Source of the DNA: Megaleporinus macrocephalus
Taxonomy: Eukaryota > Chordata > Actinopteri > Characiformes > Anostomidae
Assembly (NCBI GenBank): GCA_021613375.1
Contig: CM038716.1
Span: 12,526,774 to 12,590,773 of the forward strand
Direction: 5' to 3'
Length of the DNA stretch: 64,000 nucleotides
How positions within the stretch are numbered: the first letter of the stretch is position 1; each line of letters opens with the position of its first letter. The notes under the pieces were generated by a model. The model saw nothing but the letters and a program-made list of their open reading frames with translations, was not told where the DNA came from and did not search any database. Positions 47,679 to 59,540 of the stretch are shown here, piece by piece. Position numbers and translations under genes: made by a program.

Positions 47679-48230
47679 GTGATTAGACACCATGTTTTAT
47701 TCATCTTCTGCACATTTGCTCCTCCATAAATTCCCGGCGTGGTGGGCCAGGGCTTCCGCTGATCCACAGAGGCGGCGAGTCTGGCTTCTAGATGGATTTG
47801 TGAATATGTAAAGCGTTCGCCTCAGTTTTTTTTTTGCTCTGCAGCTGTCAGTGGCGGGTTTTGACGCATGTTTCATGTCATTGGCTGTCAAAAGCGGAGC
47901 GTTAGGTCATCACTCGTACCCGCCCAATGTATTCAGCTCGTTTACAGTGAGGAGCACATGCGGAGTCGCACTGCGGAGATGAAAACGTGGCTTCACGCAC
48001 ACGTACACACGGGTTTCTATCAGATTAGATACTTAAACACTTTGATTAAAGCCACTAACACTAGAAATGAGTGTAGTTAAGATATTATATAGCTTTAGAA
48101 CTGAAGTAGTAGTTAATATCGTATAACCCAGTATAAAGCTGGTTCCAGCTGACAGTGCCTGCAGCCAATCACAGACATGTATTACACTCCATTACCAGCA
48201 TCCTTGAGTAAAGCACTGATTGGCCAGCCC

Positions 48231-48231
<1 letters not shown>

Positions 48232-48307
<76 letters not shown>
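48232..48307. repeat. (TA)n microsatellite
   Basis: About 38 TA units just left of the fold-back transposon end. Confidence 0.97.
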
Positions 48308-48315
<8 letters not shown>

Positions 48316-48351
48316 CATACACTGATCAGCCATAACATTAAAACTACCTCC

Positions 48352-48850
48352 ATACATCTACACTCACTGTCCACTGTATCAGCTCCACTGACCACACAGG
48401 ACCTCCACTCACTGTCCACTGTATCAGCTCCACTGACCATACAGGACCTCCACTCACTGTCCACTGTATCAGCTCCACTGACCATACAGGACCTCCACTC
48501 ACTGTCCACTGTATCAGCTCCACTGACCATACAGGACCTCCACTCACTGTCCACTGTATCAGCTCCACTGACCATACAGGACCTCCACTCACTGTCCACT
48601 GTATCAGCTCCACTGACCATACAGAACCTCCACTCACTGTCCACTGTATCAGCTCCACTGACCATACAGGACCTACACTCACTGTCCACTGTATCAGCTC
48701 CACTGACCATACAGGACATCCACTCACTGTCCACTGTATCAGCTCCACTGACCATACAGGACCTCCACTCACTGTCCACTGTATCAGCTCCACTGACCAT
48801 ACAGGACCTCCACTCACTGTCCACTGTATCAGCTCCACTGACCATACAGG
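48352..48850. repeat. 45-bp minisatellite, left arm (11 units)
   Basis: The unit is 'accatacaggacctccact' then 'cactgtccactgtatcagct' and 'ccactg'. The period is divisible by three, giving open frames on both strands. Confidence 0.96.
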
Positions 48851-49427
48851 AGCTCCACTTACAGACTGTAGTTCATCTGATTCTCTGTATACTTTATTAC
48901 TCTGTTCTTTAATGATCAGGACCCCCACAGGACCACCACAGTGCAGTGCTATTAGGGAGGTGGCTCATTCTCAGCACTGCAGTGACACTGATGTGGTGGT
49001 GGTGTGTTAGCTAGTGTGTGTTGTGCTGGTGTGAGTGGATCAGACACAGCAGTGCTGCTGCTGGAGTGTTTAAACACTGTGTCCACTCACTGTCCACTCT
49101 ATTAGACACTCCTACTACTTCTGGTCCACCTTGTAGATGTAAAGTCAGAGACAGTAGTTCATCTTCTTGTCCTTCATCAGTGGACACAGGACGCCGCCCA
49201 CAGGACACTGCTGTCTGGATAGTTTTGGTTGGTGGACGATGATTCTCAGTCCAGCGGTGATCCACTCACACCACCACCACATCAGAGTCACTGCAGTGCT
49301 GAGAATGAGCCACCTCCCTAATAGTATCTGCACTGTGGTGGTCCTGTGGGGGTCCTGATCATTAAAGAACAGAGTAATAAAGTATACAGAGAATCAGATG
49401 AACTACAGTCTGTAAGTGGAGCTCCTG

Positions 49428-50325
49428 TATGATCAGTGGAGCTGATACAGTGGACAGTGAGTGTAGGTCCTGTATGGTCAGTGGAGCTGATACAGTGGAC
49501 AGTGAGTGGAGGTCCTGTATGGTCAGTGGAGCTGATACAGTGGACAGTGAGTGGAGCTCCTGTATTGTCAGTGGAGCTGATACAGTGGACAGTGAGTGGA
49601 GGTCCTGTATGGTCAGTGGAGCTGATACAGTTGACAGTGAGTGTAGGTCCTGTATGGTCAGTGGAGCTGATACAGTGGACAGTGAGTGTAGGTCCCTGTA
49701 TGGTCAGTGGAGCTGATACAGTGGACAGTGAGTGGAGGTCCTGTATGGTCAGTGGAGCTGATACAGTGGACAGTGAGTGGAGGGTCCTGTATGGTCAGTG
49801 GAGTTGATACAGTGGACAGTGAGTGGAGGTCCTGTATGGTCAGTGGAGCTGATACTGTGGACAGTGAGTGGAGCTCCTGTATGGTCAGTGGAGCTGATAC
49901 AGTGGACAGTGAGTGGAGGTCCTGTATGGTCAGTGGAGCTGATACAGTGGACAGTGAGTGGAGGTCCTGTATGGTCAGTGGAGTTGATACAGTGGACAGT
50001 GAGTGGAGGTCCTGTATGGTCAGTGGAGCTGATACAGTGGACAGTGAGTGGAGGTCCTGTATGGTCAGTGGAGCTGATACAGTGGACGGTGAGTGGAGCT
50101 CCTGTATGGTCAGTGGAGCTGATACAGTTGACAGTGAGTGGAGGTCCTGTATGGTCAGTGGAGCTGATACAGTGGACAGTGAGTGGAGGTCCTGTATGGT
50201 CAGTGGAGCTGATACAGTTGACAGTGAGTGTAGGTCCTGTATGGTCAGTGGAGCTGATACAGTTGACAGTGAGTGGAGGTCCTGTATGGTCAGTGGAGCT
50301 GATACAGTGGACAGTGAGTGGAGAT
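49428..50325. repeat. 45-bp minisatellite, right arm (about 20 units), inverted
   Basis: It is the reverse complement of the left-arm unit: 'cagtggagctgatacagtgg' then 'acagtgagtggaggtcctgt' and 'atggt'. Variants include ttgacagt, gagttgat and two 1-bp insertions near 49695 and 49783. Confidence 0.96.
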
Positions 50326-50386
50326 ACGAAGAGGTGGTTTTAAAGGTATGGCATCATCAGTGTATAATATGAATAACACACAGACA

Positions 50387-50391
<5 letters not shown>

Positions 50392-50476
<85 letters not shown>
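50392..50476. repeat. (TA)n followed by poly-T, before exon 4
   Basis: About 26 TA units run into about 33 T. It ends 34 bp before the acceptor at 50511 and could act as an extended pyrimidine tract. Confidence 0.95.
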
Positions 50477-50479
<3 letters not shown>

Positions 50480-50510
50480 AAGCAGTAAAACTGTTTGTCT
50501 CTCCCTACAG

Positions 50511-50558
50511 AGGTCATCCTCTCCTCCTACCAGCTCCTCAGACAGTGACAGTAGTGAG
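50511..50558 (+). CDS. Exon 4 of the Ser/Lys-rich gene (16 codons)
   Basis: A 48-bp microexon, phase 0-0, encodes RSSSPPTSSSDSDSSE. The acceptor is TCTCCCTACAG, preceded by an unusual (TA)n and poly-T tract at 50392-50476. The donor is GAG|GTGAGT, a perfect consensus. It continues the acidic-serine character of exon 3. Because it is divisible by three, skipping it would keep the frame. Confidence 0.6.
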
Positions 50559-50900
50559 GTGAGTGAACGAGCCAGAGAGGAGGTGACGACTGCATACTGA
50601 TTAGTGCTGAGTACTTACTGCATATGTCTAAGCTTTCACACTCTGAGCTACGAGGCTAATAACGTTAAGAACATATGGAAATTAATGAAGGTGCTACCTG
50701 CAGGTTTGGTCTCAGACCAGGTTACGCTGTGAAGTAACCTTTGATACATTCGCTCCTGTAGTTACTGACCCTGTATGACCAAAACTACTGAACTCTGTTT
50801 GTATTAATCAGTACATACTGAAGAAAGACTTCTACTCAGATTGCTTCCCAACTCAACACGCGTGTTGTTTGCTCTGGACTGAAAACACATTTCTCAACAG

Positions 50901-50961
50901 GATGAAAGAAAACGAAGGAAAAGGAAACAGAAGGGCGTGACCACCATCATACCTGAGTCAG
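50901..50961 (+). CDS. Exon 5 of the Ser/Lys-rich gene: basic block
   Basis: A 61-bp exon lies between TTCTCAACAG and TCAG|GTACAG. It encodes DERKRRKRKQKGVTTIIPES plus one base. The cluster of Lys/Arg fits a nuclear localisation signal. It enters in phase 0 and leaves in phase 1, which is completed by the exon at 59386. Confidence 0.6.
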
Positions 50962-51376
50962 GTACAGTACAGTTTCCAGTGAACAGTCACTACAGACACA
51001 ACAAGCACTCGTTACCTCCACTACAGCGTCCACTCCTGTCAGGAGAATCACTCTCAGTTCAGACCCACCTTCAGAGTTCAGTCCTTCTACTTCTCACCAT
51101 CCAAACAACCCCAAACACGGTCAGTGGTGTTGAGGTTCTGGACTCTGGGGTGGTCAGTCCATTGTCCAGCTTCTTTGTTTGGTGTGTCTGTATCTTCATC
51201 TCTCAGGGAGGAGCTTCTTGAACATCTACACTTCCTTTCAGACTCCACTGTGTTGATGTTCTTCTCTCTCTCTAAGCTGTAAATGCTGTTTATCTGATGG
51301 AGGCCGTTTTGGTGGGTCTACAAGGGCTTCCAGATGATTGTTAGAAGCTTCACTGTCATTTCAATTTCTGTGTTTC

Positions 51377-51942
51377 ACTACCTTCACCTACCTGTGTACA
51401 GGTAAACTGTAACACTACCTTCACCTACCTGTGTACAGGTAAACTGTAACACTACCTTCACCTACCTGTGTACAGGTAAACTGTAACACTACCTTCACCT
51501 ACCTGTGTACAGGTAAACTGTCTAACACTACCTTCACCTACCTGTGTACAGGTAAACTGTCTAACACTACCTTCACCTACCTGTGTACAGGTAAACTGTA
51601 ACACTACCTTCACCTACCTGTGTACAGGTAAACTGTCTAACACTACCTTCACCTACCTGTGTACAGGTAAACTGTCTAACACTACCTTCACCTACCTGTG
51701 TACAGGTAAACTGTAACACTACCTTCACCTACCTGTGTACAGGTAAACTGTCTAACACTACCTTCACCTACCTGTGTACAGGTAAACTGTAACACTACCT
51801 TCACCTACCTGTGTACAGGTAAACAGTAACACTACCTTCACCTACCTGTGTACAGGTAAACAGTAACACTACCTTCACCTACCTGTGTACAGGTAAACTG
51901 TCTAACACTACCTTCACCTACCTGTGTACAGGTAAACTGTCC
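51377..51942. repeat. 37/39-bp minisatellite (~15 units), same family as 18557-18982
   Basis: Units read 'aacactaccttcacctacc' then 'tgtgtacaggtaaactgt', with or without CT. They are more uniform than at the first locus. The array lies in intron 5; every unit carries the donor-like CAGGTAAAC in the sense orientation of the gene. Confidence 0.96.
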
Positions 51943-52293
51943 ATTCTTTCTATTTTACTGCAGAAGTGGGTGTGTTATCTCTACATTAAGACTATTCTCA
52001 GACTCAGAGCCTCTTAGACTCAGTTCCTTCATTGCATCACTGCGTCTCCACAGCAACGGCTTGTAAACCTCTCTGTATCTCTAAACTGTACCAACATTCA
52101 GTTTCTCATCAATCCACATCCTTCCACACCCAGCCAATCGGAAACCTTCTTATCTAGCGATGTGAAATGAGCCGCCCTGAGTACACAGGTCAGCAACACG
52201 CCCTCCGAGTTATGTATTAACTCTCACAATAGCCTCACGCTAAACAGCATTCCAGCAAAATCTAGTGGATGGCTGAGGCTACCGTGATAGGAC

Positions 52294-53216
52294 GCCACCT
52301 GTGCAACAAATCCAGTGGTGAAGTTTCCTCACTACTAAATATTCCACAGTGGACTGTCAGTGGTGTTAGAACAAAGTGGAAGTGATTAAGAACGACAGCA
52401 ACTCAGACACCAAGTGGTAGAACACGTACAATGACAGAGCGGGTCAGCGGATGCTGAGAAGCATAGTGCACAGAGGTCACCAACTTTCTACAGAGTCAAT
52501 CACTACAGACCTCCAAACTTCATGTGGTCTTCAGATCAGCTCAAGAACAGAGCGTAGAGAGCTTCATGGAATGGGTCTCCATGACCGAGCAGCTGCATCC
52601 AAGCCTTACATCACCAAGAACAATGCAGAGCGTCGGATGCAGTGGAGTAAAGCACGCCAACACTGGACTCTAGAGCAGTGGAGACGTGTTCTCTGGAGTG
52701 ACCAATCACGCTTCTCCATCTGGTAATCTGATGGACGAGTCTAGGTTTGCTGATTGTCAGGAGAACCGTACTTGTCTGACTGCACTGTGCCGAGTGTAAA
52801 GTTTGGTGGAGTGGGGTGGTTTTCCAGGAGGTGGGCTCGGACCCTCAGTTCCAGTGAAAGGAACTCTTAATGCTTCAGCAGACCAAGAGATTCTGGACAA
52901 TTTCATGCTCCTAACTTTGTGGGGACAGTTTGGGGACGGCCCCCTTCCTGTTCCAACATGACTGCCCACCAGTGCACAAAGCAGCTCCATAAAGACATGG
53001 AGAAGTGAGTTTGGTGTGGAAGAACCTCAACCTGATAGAACACCTTTGGGATGAATTAGAGTGGAGACTGTGAGCCAGACCTTCTTGACCAACATCAGTG
53101 TCTGACCTCACAGATGGTCTTCTGGAAGAACGGTCAAACATTCCAATAAACACTCTCCTAAACCGTGTGGAGAGCCTTCCCAGAAGAGCTGAAGCTGTTA
53201 TAGCTGCAAAGGTTGG
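52294..53216 (+). pseudogene. Tc1-like transposase pseudogene, copy 1
   Basis: A 91-codon frame at 52451-52726 reads ...SITTDLQTSCGLQISSRT and ...AERRMQWSKARQHWTLEQW, ending RRVLWSDQSRFSIW, where the Asp of WSDQSRF is the first catalytic residue. Beyond it the frame is shifted and has stops; the middle Asp block (CSNMTAHQ) and the glutamate block (EHLWDELEWRL) are still visible. The left terminal repeat and DNA-binding start are truncated. About 90 percent alike to the copy at 58141. Confidence 0.85.
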
Positions 53217-56200
53217 GCCGACCTTTCCAGAAGAGGTCAGGTCTGGGTGATCACCTGTAAAGTGTCATGGGAGAGGCCAGCAGCATGGCCAGGCCTCCTG
53301 GGCTTTTAGGACTCAGTGCTACAAAGTGATGGTCAGGCCTTGGAATCAAATGACAGGCAGTCCAGTGTCTCTAGAAGAGGTCAGGGCCGTATGGTGATCT
53401 TAAACAGGTTAGATGTGGATATTTAATGGTACTGAAAAAGCCTGAAATGAATGGAAGTGAGGGGAGAGTTTCTCTCGAGTGGTCTTCTCGTGCTCGCCCC
53501 CTCACACATTTGAAGGCACAAGCTGGAGACCTGAGGCAGACTGAGCAGAGTGAGAGCTCTTTATGAGTTCACTCTCAGTGCTGCTCACAGGTCAGGCTGG
53601 TTGCTCTGATTGCTGGGGGGTGGAGCTCTCTGCCTCCCTCTGGTGGCTGCACCCGGCCTCACAGATGACCCGGCCCCAGGCTGGGCTGTTACACACAGTT
53701 AACTCTGTACAGGTGCATGCAGTTTGAAGAAGACTGGCTTTCTGAACAGAATCCAGAAGAATATGTTTAAAACAACAAACATAACTAGTGACTCGGGCAG
53801 TTATATCATATTTACATGATAACTACTTGTTGTTCATAAAATCTTCCAAGAAATCTTCCTAGAAAGTGATGGTCAGGCCTGTGAATCAAATGATAGACAG
53901 TCCAGACTCTCTAGAAGAGGTCAGGTCTGTATGATGACCTATATAGTGATGGTCATGCCTGTTGGTCAAATGATATACAGTCCAGTCTCTCTAGAAGAGA
54001 TCAGGTCTGTATGATGACCTATTAAGTGATGGTCAGGCATGTGGATCAAATGATAGACAATCCAGTCTCTCTAGAAGAGGTCAGGTCTGTATGATGACCT
54101 ATTAAGTGAGGGTCAGGCATGTGGATCAAATGATATGAAGTCCAGTCTCTCTAGAAGAGGTCAGGTCTGTATGACGACCTATAAAGTGATGGTCAGGCCT
54201 GTGAATCAAATGATAGTCTGTCCAGTCTCTCTAGAAGAAGTCAGGTCTGTATGATGACCTATAAAGTGATGGCCAAGCCTTGGGATCAAATGATAGCCAG
54301 TCCAGTCTCTCTAGAAGAGGTCAGGTCTGTATGATGACCTATAAAGTGATGGCCAGGCCTGTGAATCAAATGATAGTCCAGTCCAGTCTCTCTAGAAGAG
54401 GTCAGGCCTGTGTGATGGCCTATAAAGTGATGATCAGGCCTGTAAATCAAATGATAGTCCAGTCCAGTCTCTCTAGAAGAGGTCAGGCCTGTGTGATGAC
54501 CTTTAAAGTGATGGCCAGGCCTGTAAATCAAATGATAGCCAGTCCAGTCTCTCTAGAAGAGGTCAGGTCTGTATGATGATCTATAACGTGATGGTGAGGC
54601 CTCTGGATTAAATGGCAGCCATTCCAGTCTCTCTAGAAGAAGTCAGGTCTGTATGATGACCTATAAAGTGATGGTCAGGCCTTTGAATCAAATGTCAGAC
54701 AGTCCAGTTTCTCTAGACAAGGTCAGGCCTGTGTGAGGACCTTTAAAGTGATGGTCAGGCCTGTGAATCAAATGTCAGACAGTCCAGTCTCCCTAGAAGA
54801 GGTCAGGTCTGTGTGATGACCTTTAAAGTGATGGCCAGGCCTGTAAATCAAATGGTAGCCAGTTCAGTCTCTCTAGAAGAGGCAATGGATAAGGCCAACA
54901 GCATTGCCATGAAGAGGTCAGGCCTTTGAATAAAATGTCAGACAGTCCAGTTTCTCTAGACGAGGTCAGGCCTGTGTGATGACCTTTAAAGTGATGGTCA
55001 GGCCTGTGAATCAAATGTCAGACAGTCCAGTCTCCCTAGAAGAGGTCAGGTCTGTATGATGACCTATAAAGTGATGGTCAGGCCTGTTTATCAAAGGATA
55101 GCCAGTCCAGTCTCTCTAGAAGAGGCCAGGTCTGTATGATGACATATAAAGTGATGGTCAGGCCTGTTTATCAAAGGATAGCCAGTCCAGTCTCTCTAGA
55201 AGAGGTCAGGTCTGTATGATGACCTATAAAGTGATGGTCATGCCTGTGAATCAAATGATAGCCAGTCCAGTCTCTCTAGGAGAGGTCAGGTCTGTATGAT
55301 GATCTATAACGTGATGGTGAGGCCTCTGGATTAAATGGCAGCCATTCCAGTCTCTCTAGAAGAAGTCAGGTCTGTATGATGACCTATAAAGTGATGGTCA
55401 GGCCTGTGAATCAAAGGATATAAAGTCCAGTCTCTCTAGAAGAGGTCAGGCCTGTGTGATGACCTTTAAAGTGATGGTCAGGCCTGTAAATTAAATGATA
55501 GACAGCCCAGTCTCTCTGTAAGTGGTCAGGCCTGTGTGATGACCTTTAAAGTGATGGCCAGGCCTGTGAATCAAATGATAGCCAGTCCAGTCTCATTAGA
55601 AGAGGTCAGGTCTGTATGATGATCTATAACTTGATGGTGAGGCCTGTGGATCAAATGGCAGCCATTCCAGTCTCTCTAGAAGAAGTCAGGTCTGTATGAT
55701 GACCTATAAAGTGATGGCCAGGCCTTGGGATGAAATGATAGACAGTCTAGTCTCTCTAGACGAGGTCAGGTCTGTATGATGACCTATATAGTGATGGTCA
55801 GGCCTGTGGATCAAATGATAGCCAGTCCAGTCTCTCTCGAAGAAGTCAGGTCTGTATGATGACCTATAAAGTGATGGTCAGGCCTGTAAATCAAATTATA
55901 TTAAGTACAGTCTCTCTAGAAGATGTCAGGTCTGTATGATGACCTATAATATTATGGTCAGATCTGTAAATCAAATGATAGCCTGTCCAGTCTCTCTAGA
56001 TTAGGTCGGGTCTGTATGATGACCTATGAAAGAATGGTCAGGCCTGTGAATCAAATTATATACAGTCCAGTCTCTCTAGAAGAGGTCAGGTCTGTATGAT
56101 GGCCTATAAAGTGATGATCAGGCCTGTAAATCAAATGATAGTCCAGTCCAGTCTCTCTAGAAGAGGTCAGGCCTGTGTGATGACCTTTAAAGTGATGGCC

Positions 56201-56805
56201 AGGCCTGTGAATCAAATGATAGACAGTCCAGTCTCCCTAGAAGAGGTCAGGTCTGTGTGATGACCTTTAAAGTGATGGCCAGGCCTGTGAATCAAATGAT
56301 AGCCAGTCCAGTCTCTCTAGAAGAGGTCAGGTCTGTATGATGATCTATAACGTGATGGTGAGGCCTCTGGATTAAATGGCAGCCATTCCAGTCTCTCTAG
56401 AAGAAGTCAGGTCTGTATGATGACCTATAAAGTGATGGTCAGGCCTTTGAATCAAATGTCAGACAGTCCAGTTTCTCTAGACGAGGTCAGGCCTGTGTGA
56501 TGACCTTTAAAGTGATGGTCAGGCCTGTGAATCAAATGTCAGACAGTCCAGTCTCCCTAGAAGAGGTCAGGTCTGTGTGATGATCTTTAAAGTGATGGCC
56601 AGGCCTGTAAATCAAATGGTAGCCAGTTCAGTCTCTCTAGAAGAGGCAATGGATAAGGCCAACAGCATTGCCATGCCTCCTGATCATCTAAGGGTCAGTG
56701 CTATAAAGTGATGGCCAGGCCTTGGGATGAAATGATAGACAGCCAAGTCTCTCTAGAAGAGGTCAGGTCTGTGTGATGATCTATAAAATGATGGTCAGGC
56801 CTCTA
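53217..56805. repeat. 80-bp minisatellite (~39 units), with one interruption
   Basis: The unit contains ggtcaggcctgtgaatcaa, atgatagccagtccagtctc, tctagaagaggtcaggtctg and tatgatgacctataaagtga. It starts immediately at the end of the Tc1 copy. A non-repetitive insert occupies 53400-53862. A ~325-bp block at 54590-54912 recurs at 56345-56672, including the odd 'aatggataaggccaacagca' sequence. Confidence 0.95.
53400..53862. other. Unique insert inside the 80-bp array
   Basis: GC-richer sequence without array units. It contains ctccctctggtgg at about 53634-53646, whose complement CCACCAGAGGGAG is close to the CTCF core. No frame of note. Confidence 0.6.
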
Positions 56806-56814
56806 AATCAAAAA

Positions 56815-56847
56815 GTTTTAGAACAGTTCTAAAACATTTGACTGGTA

Positions 56848-56922
<75 letters not shown>
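56815..56922. repeat. Isolated Tc1-type terminal palindrome plus (TA)n
   Basis: GTTTTAGAAC-A-GTTCTAAAAC is followed by 'atttgactggtagtgtgta', the complement of the unit of the 38.8-kb array, and then (TA)n at 56849-56922. Confidence 0.85.
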
Positions 56923-56926
<4 letters not shown>

Positions 56927-58140
56927 TTAGCAAAAATACCTGCTTACAAATTATATATCTATTTGTTAAAGGTTTGTTAATTGCTTACAATATAAATATA
57001 AACCACTTGTTAAAACTTTGGGAATCATTAAGAAGCAGACTTTAAAATATAATGTTTACACTTGTGTCAAGTAAGACATGGGCCAGGGGTCAGTGTGTAA
57101 AGTACACTTGTGTAAAGTAAGACATGGGCCTCCTGAGACTCTAAGGGTCAGTGCTTCTAGTGATCAGTCCTCCAAAATTACAAGACCCTTAAGTAGCTGA
57201 AATATAAACATTGCTATAAGCAAGCTAACATGCTCCACTCTGAACAGACATAGTAAGGCTGGCAGATGTGGTCATTGAGAGGCTTCGGCAGCTTCAGGCT
57301 GAAGTTTAATATAGACTTTTCAACATACAATGTCAGCATAGTGTGTAGACATGTTATCTTGCTGGTGGCATGTGTTTAGCACTATTTTTCGTTTTGTCAG
57401 TTAAATAACCTGCGAACGTTTTGGGATTGGAAGAATTTACTTCATTACAGGTCACAACTGAGGTGAACCTATTTCCATCACTGCTTAGACCCAGATTCCT
57501 AGAGTTCCTAACCAGGTCAAGGCTCTGACGACAGAGTGATGCAGGACCTCTGTGGGAGTGTAGTCATTGTTCTGTAAAGCTTGTCCAACAGTAGTGGGCA
57601 GAGCATAGACAGGCCGAATATTGCGCCATCTGTTCAGAACTGGGGGTGAATTTGAGACCCCACGCTATAGTTTCACTGTGCAATACAATAAACAGCACAA
57701 TGAGTCTCAACTCTATTGCATTACGTCTGAGCCTCATATCACGTTGCTGTCATATTCAGCAATGTGTCATTGCTTTCCAGTCAATATAATGGATAACTCC
57801 ATCAGCCAAGGCTACAGTACACACACACACACTTGCAGCAGGAAGTGTAGCTCAAATGAAACTCGCAGGTGCCACAGTATGATGAGTGAGACTTTCACTG
57901 GCCTTATTTTTCAATTACAGGAGCTGTAGATGGATAATATAAAACACACAGGTTTGTTTTTATACAGTGTCAGGACACGGAGTCATAAATATGTACTCTG
58001 TGTATTATGCATATCATCGCTGTCCAAAGAAAAACGATTTTTTTATGACTAACAGCTGACCTTAATATCCTGTGATGTACGTTTCATGATGAATGGACCA
58101 ATAGAAATGCTACAAAGTCTATGAACTTGCATTGAAAGTT
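56923..58140. other. Intronic sequence, no gene recognised
   Basis: AT-rich to mixed sequence with a short duplication of 'gtgtaaagtaagacatgggc' near 57063-57130. A plus-strand frame at 57621-57929 has no family resemblance. Confidence 0.4.
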
Positions 58141-59150
58141 CCACCTGTGCAACAAGTCCAGTGGTGAAGTTTCCTCACTACTAAATATTCCACAGTGGAC
58201 TGTCAGTGGTGTTATAACAAAGTGGAAGTGATTGGGAACGATAATAACTGACATATGATAATAACAGAGCGGGTCAGCGGATGCTGAGGAGCATAGTGCA
58301 CAGAGCTCACCAACTTTCTACAGAGTCAATCACTACAGACCTCCAAACTTCATGTGGTCTTCAGATCAGCTCAAGAACAGAGCGTAGAGAGCTTCATGGA
58401 ATGGGTCTCCATGACCGAGCAGCTGCATCCAAGCCTTATATTTTCAAGAACAATGCAGAGCGTCAGATACAGTGGAGTAAAGCACGCCAACACTGGACTC
58501 TAGAGCAGTGGAGACGTGTTCTCTGGAGTGACCAATCACACTTCTCTATCTGGAAATCCGTTGGACGAGTCTGGGTTTGGCGGTCACCAGGAGACGGTAC
58601 TTGTCTGACTGCATTGTGCTGAGTGTAATTATTATGGCGTGGGGTGGTTTTTCAGGAGGTGGGCTTGGACCCTCAGTTCCAGTGAAAGGAACTCTTAATG
58701 TTTCAGCAGACCAAGAGATTCTGGACAATTTAATTCTCCCAACTTTGTGGGGACAGTTTGGGGACGGGCCCTTCCTGTTCCAACATGACTGCCCACCAGT
58801 GCACAGAGCAGCTCCATAAAGACATGGAGGAGTGAGTTTGGTGTGGAAGAACTTGACTGTCCTGCACAGAGTCCTGACCTCAACCTGATAGAACACCTTT
58901 GGGATGAATTAGAGCGGAGACTGCGAGCCAGGCCTTCTCATCCAACATCAGTGTCTGACCTCACAGATGTTCTTCTGGAAGAACGGTCAAACATTCCAAT
59001 AAACACTCTCCTAAACCGTGTGGAGAGCCTTCCCAGAAGAGCTGAAGCTGTTATAGCTGCAAAGGTTGAGCCGACATAATATTAAACCCTATGGATTAAG
59101 AATGGGACGTCACTCCAGTTTATATACGTGTGAAGTCTAGTGTGTTTTGG
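58141..59150 (+). pseudogene. Tc1-like transposase pseudogene, copy 2 (better preserved)
   Basis: A frame at 58281-58622 carries the second DNA-binding domain and WSDQSHFSIW with the first catalytic Asp. After a frame change, 58577-58819 gives FQHDCPPVHRAAP with the second Asp, and after another, 58843-59079 gives LIEHLWDELERRL with the catalytic Glu and a C-terminus ending NRVESLPRRAEAVIAAK. Thus all three DDE blocks are present but in three frames. Sequence after the stop ('ggattaagaatgggacg') belongs to the element's inner end; the terminal repeat is degraded. Confidence 0.85.
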
Positions 59151-59385
59151 GATTAATATCTGAGATTAAAAGTTTGCTGAGCAGATTTAGGATATTGTAA
59201 CTATCCTTCTAACTTTGAACTGCTGATGTAATGCGTAAACAGAAGAGGCGTTCAGAATAATTTGTTCCCAGCGTCGTACTTATTATTCCTCTCTTTAGGA
59301 ATCACTGATGAATGAGAGTGTAAATGTGTTTTTCCCAGCCTGCGATGTGTTTGGCTGATGACTCAGCAGTGTATGTGTCCCTCAG

Positions 59386-59474
59386 GCCTGGTGCTGGAAA
59401 TAGTCTTAACACCACTGAAGGAGCAGAACGACGAGCCGGGGAGGAAGAAAGAGGGAACAGACACCGCAAACAGA
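59386..59474 (+). CDS. Exon 6 of the Ser/Lys-rich gene
   Basis: An 89-bp exon lies between GTCCCTCAG and AACAGA|GTAAGT, a perfect donor. With one base from exon 5 it reads GLVLEIVLTPLKEQNDEPGR and continues KKEGTDTANR, ending in phase 0. The short hydrophobic start is the only non-low-complexity part of the predicted protein. It sits 8.4 kb downstream of exon 5, between a Tc1 copy and a LINE remnant. Confidence 0.6.
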
Positions 59475-59540
59475 GTAAGTACATCCACCGCTGCAGACCC
59501 AGCGTGTGTACGTGGGTGTGTCAGGTGACCTGATGAACAT

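Larger units (their letters stand above)
48320..50362. mobile_element. 2.04-kb fold-back transposon with mirrored 45-bp arrays
   Basis: Left end CACTGATCAGCCATAACATT and right end (complement) CACTGATGATGCCATACC match as terminal inverted repeats, each flanked by TA. Inside, a 45-bp array (48352-48850, 11 units) is mirrored by an inverted 45-bp array (49428-50325, about 20 units). Between them 48849-48946 and 49331-49428 are perfect inverted repeats of about 98 bp, extending with few changes to about 165 bp. The remaining core has no gene. The sequence is a common fish MITE type. It lies in the intron between exons 3 and 4. Confidence 0.85.

Noticed and set aside
48192..50372. Frames above 180 codons on both strands (VDSEWRSCMVSGADT and others)
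   Set aside because: They are open because the 45-bp unit is divisible by three; both strands and two frames are open at once, as expected from a repeat.
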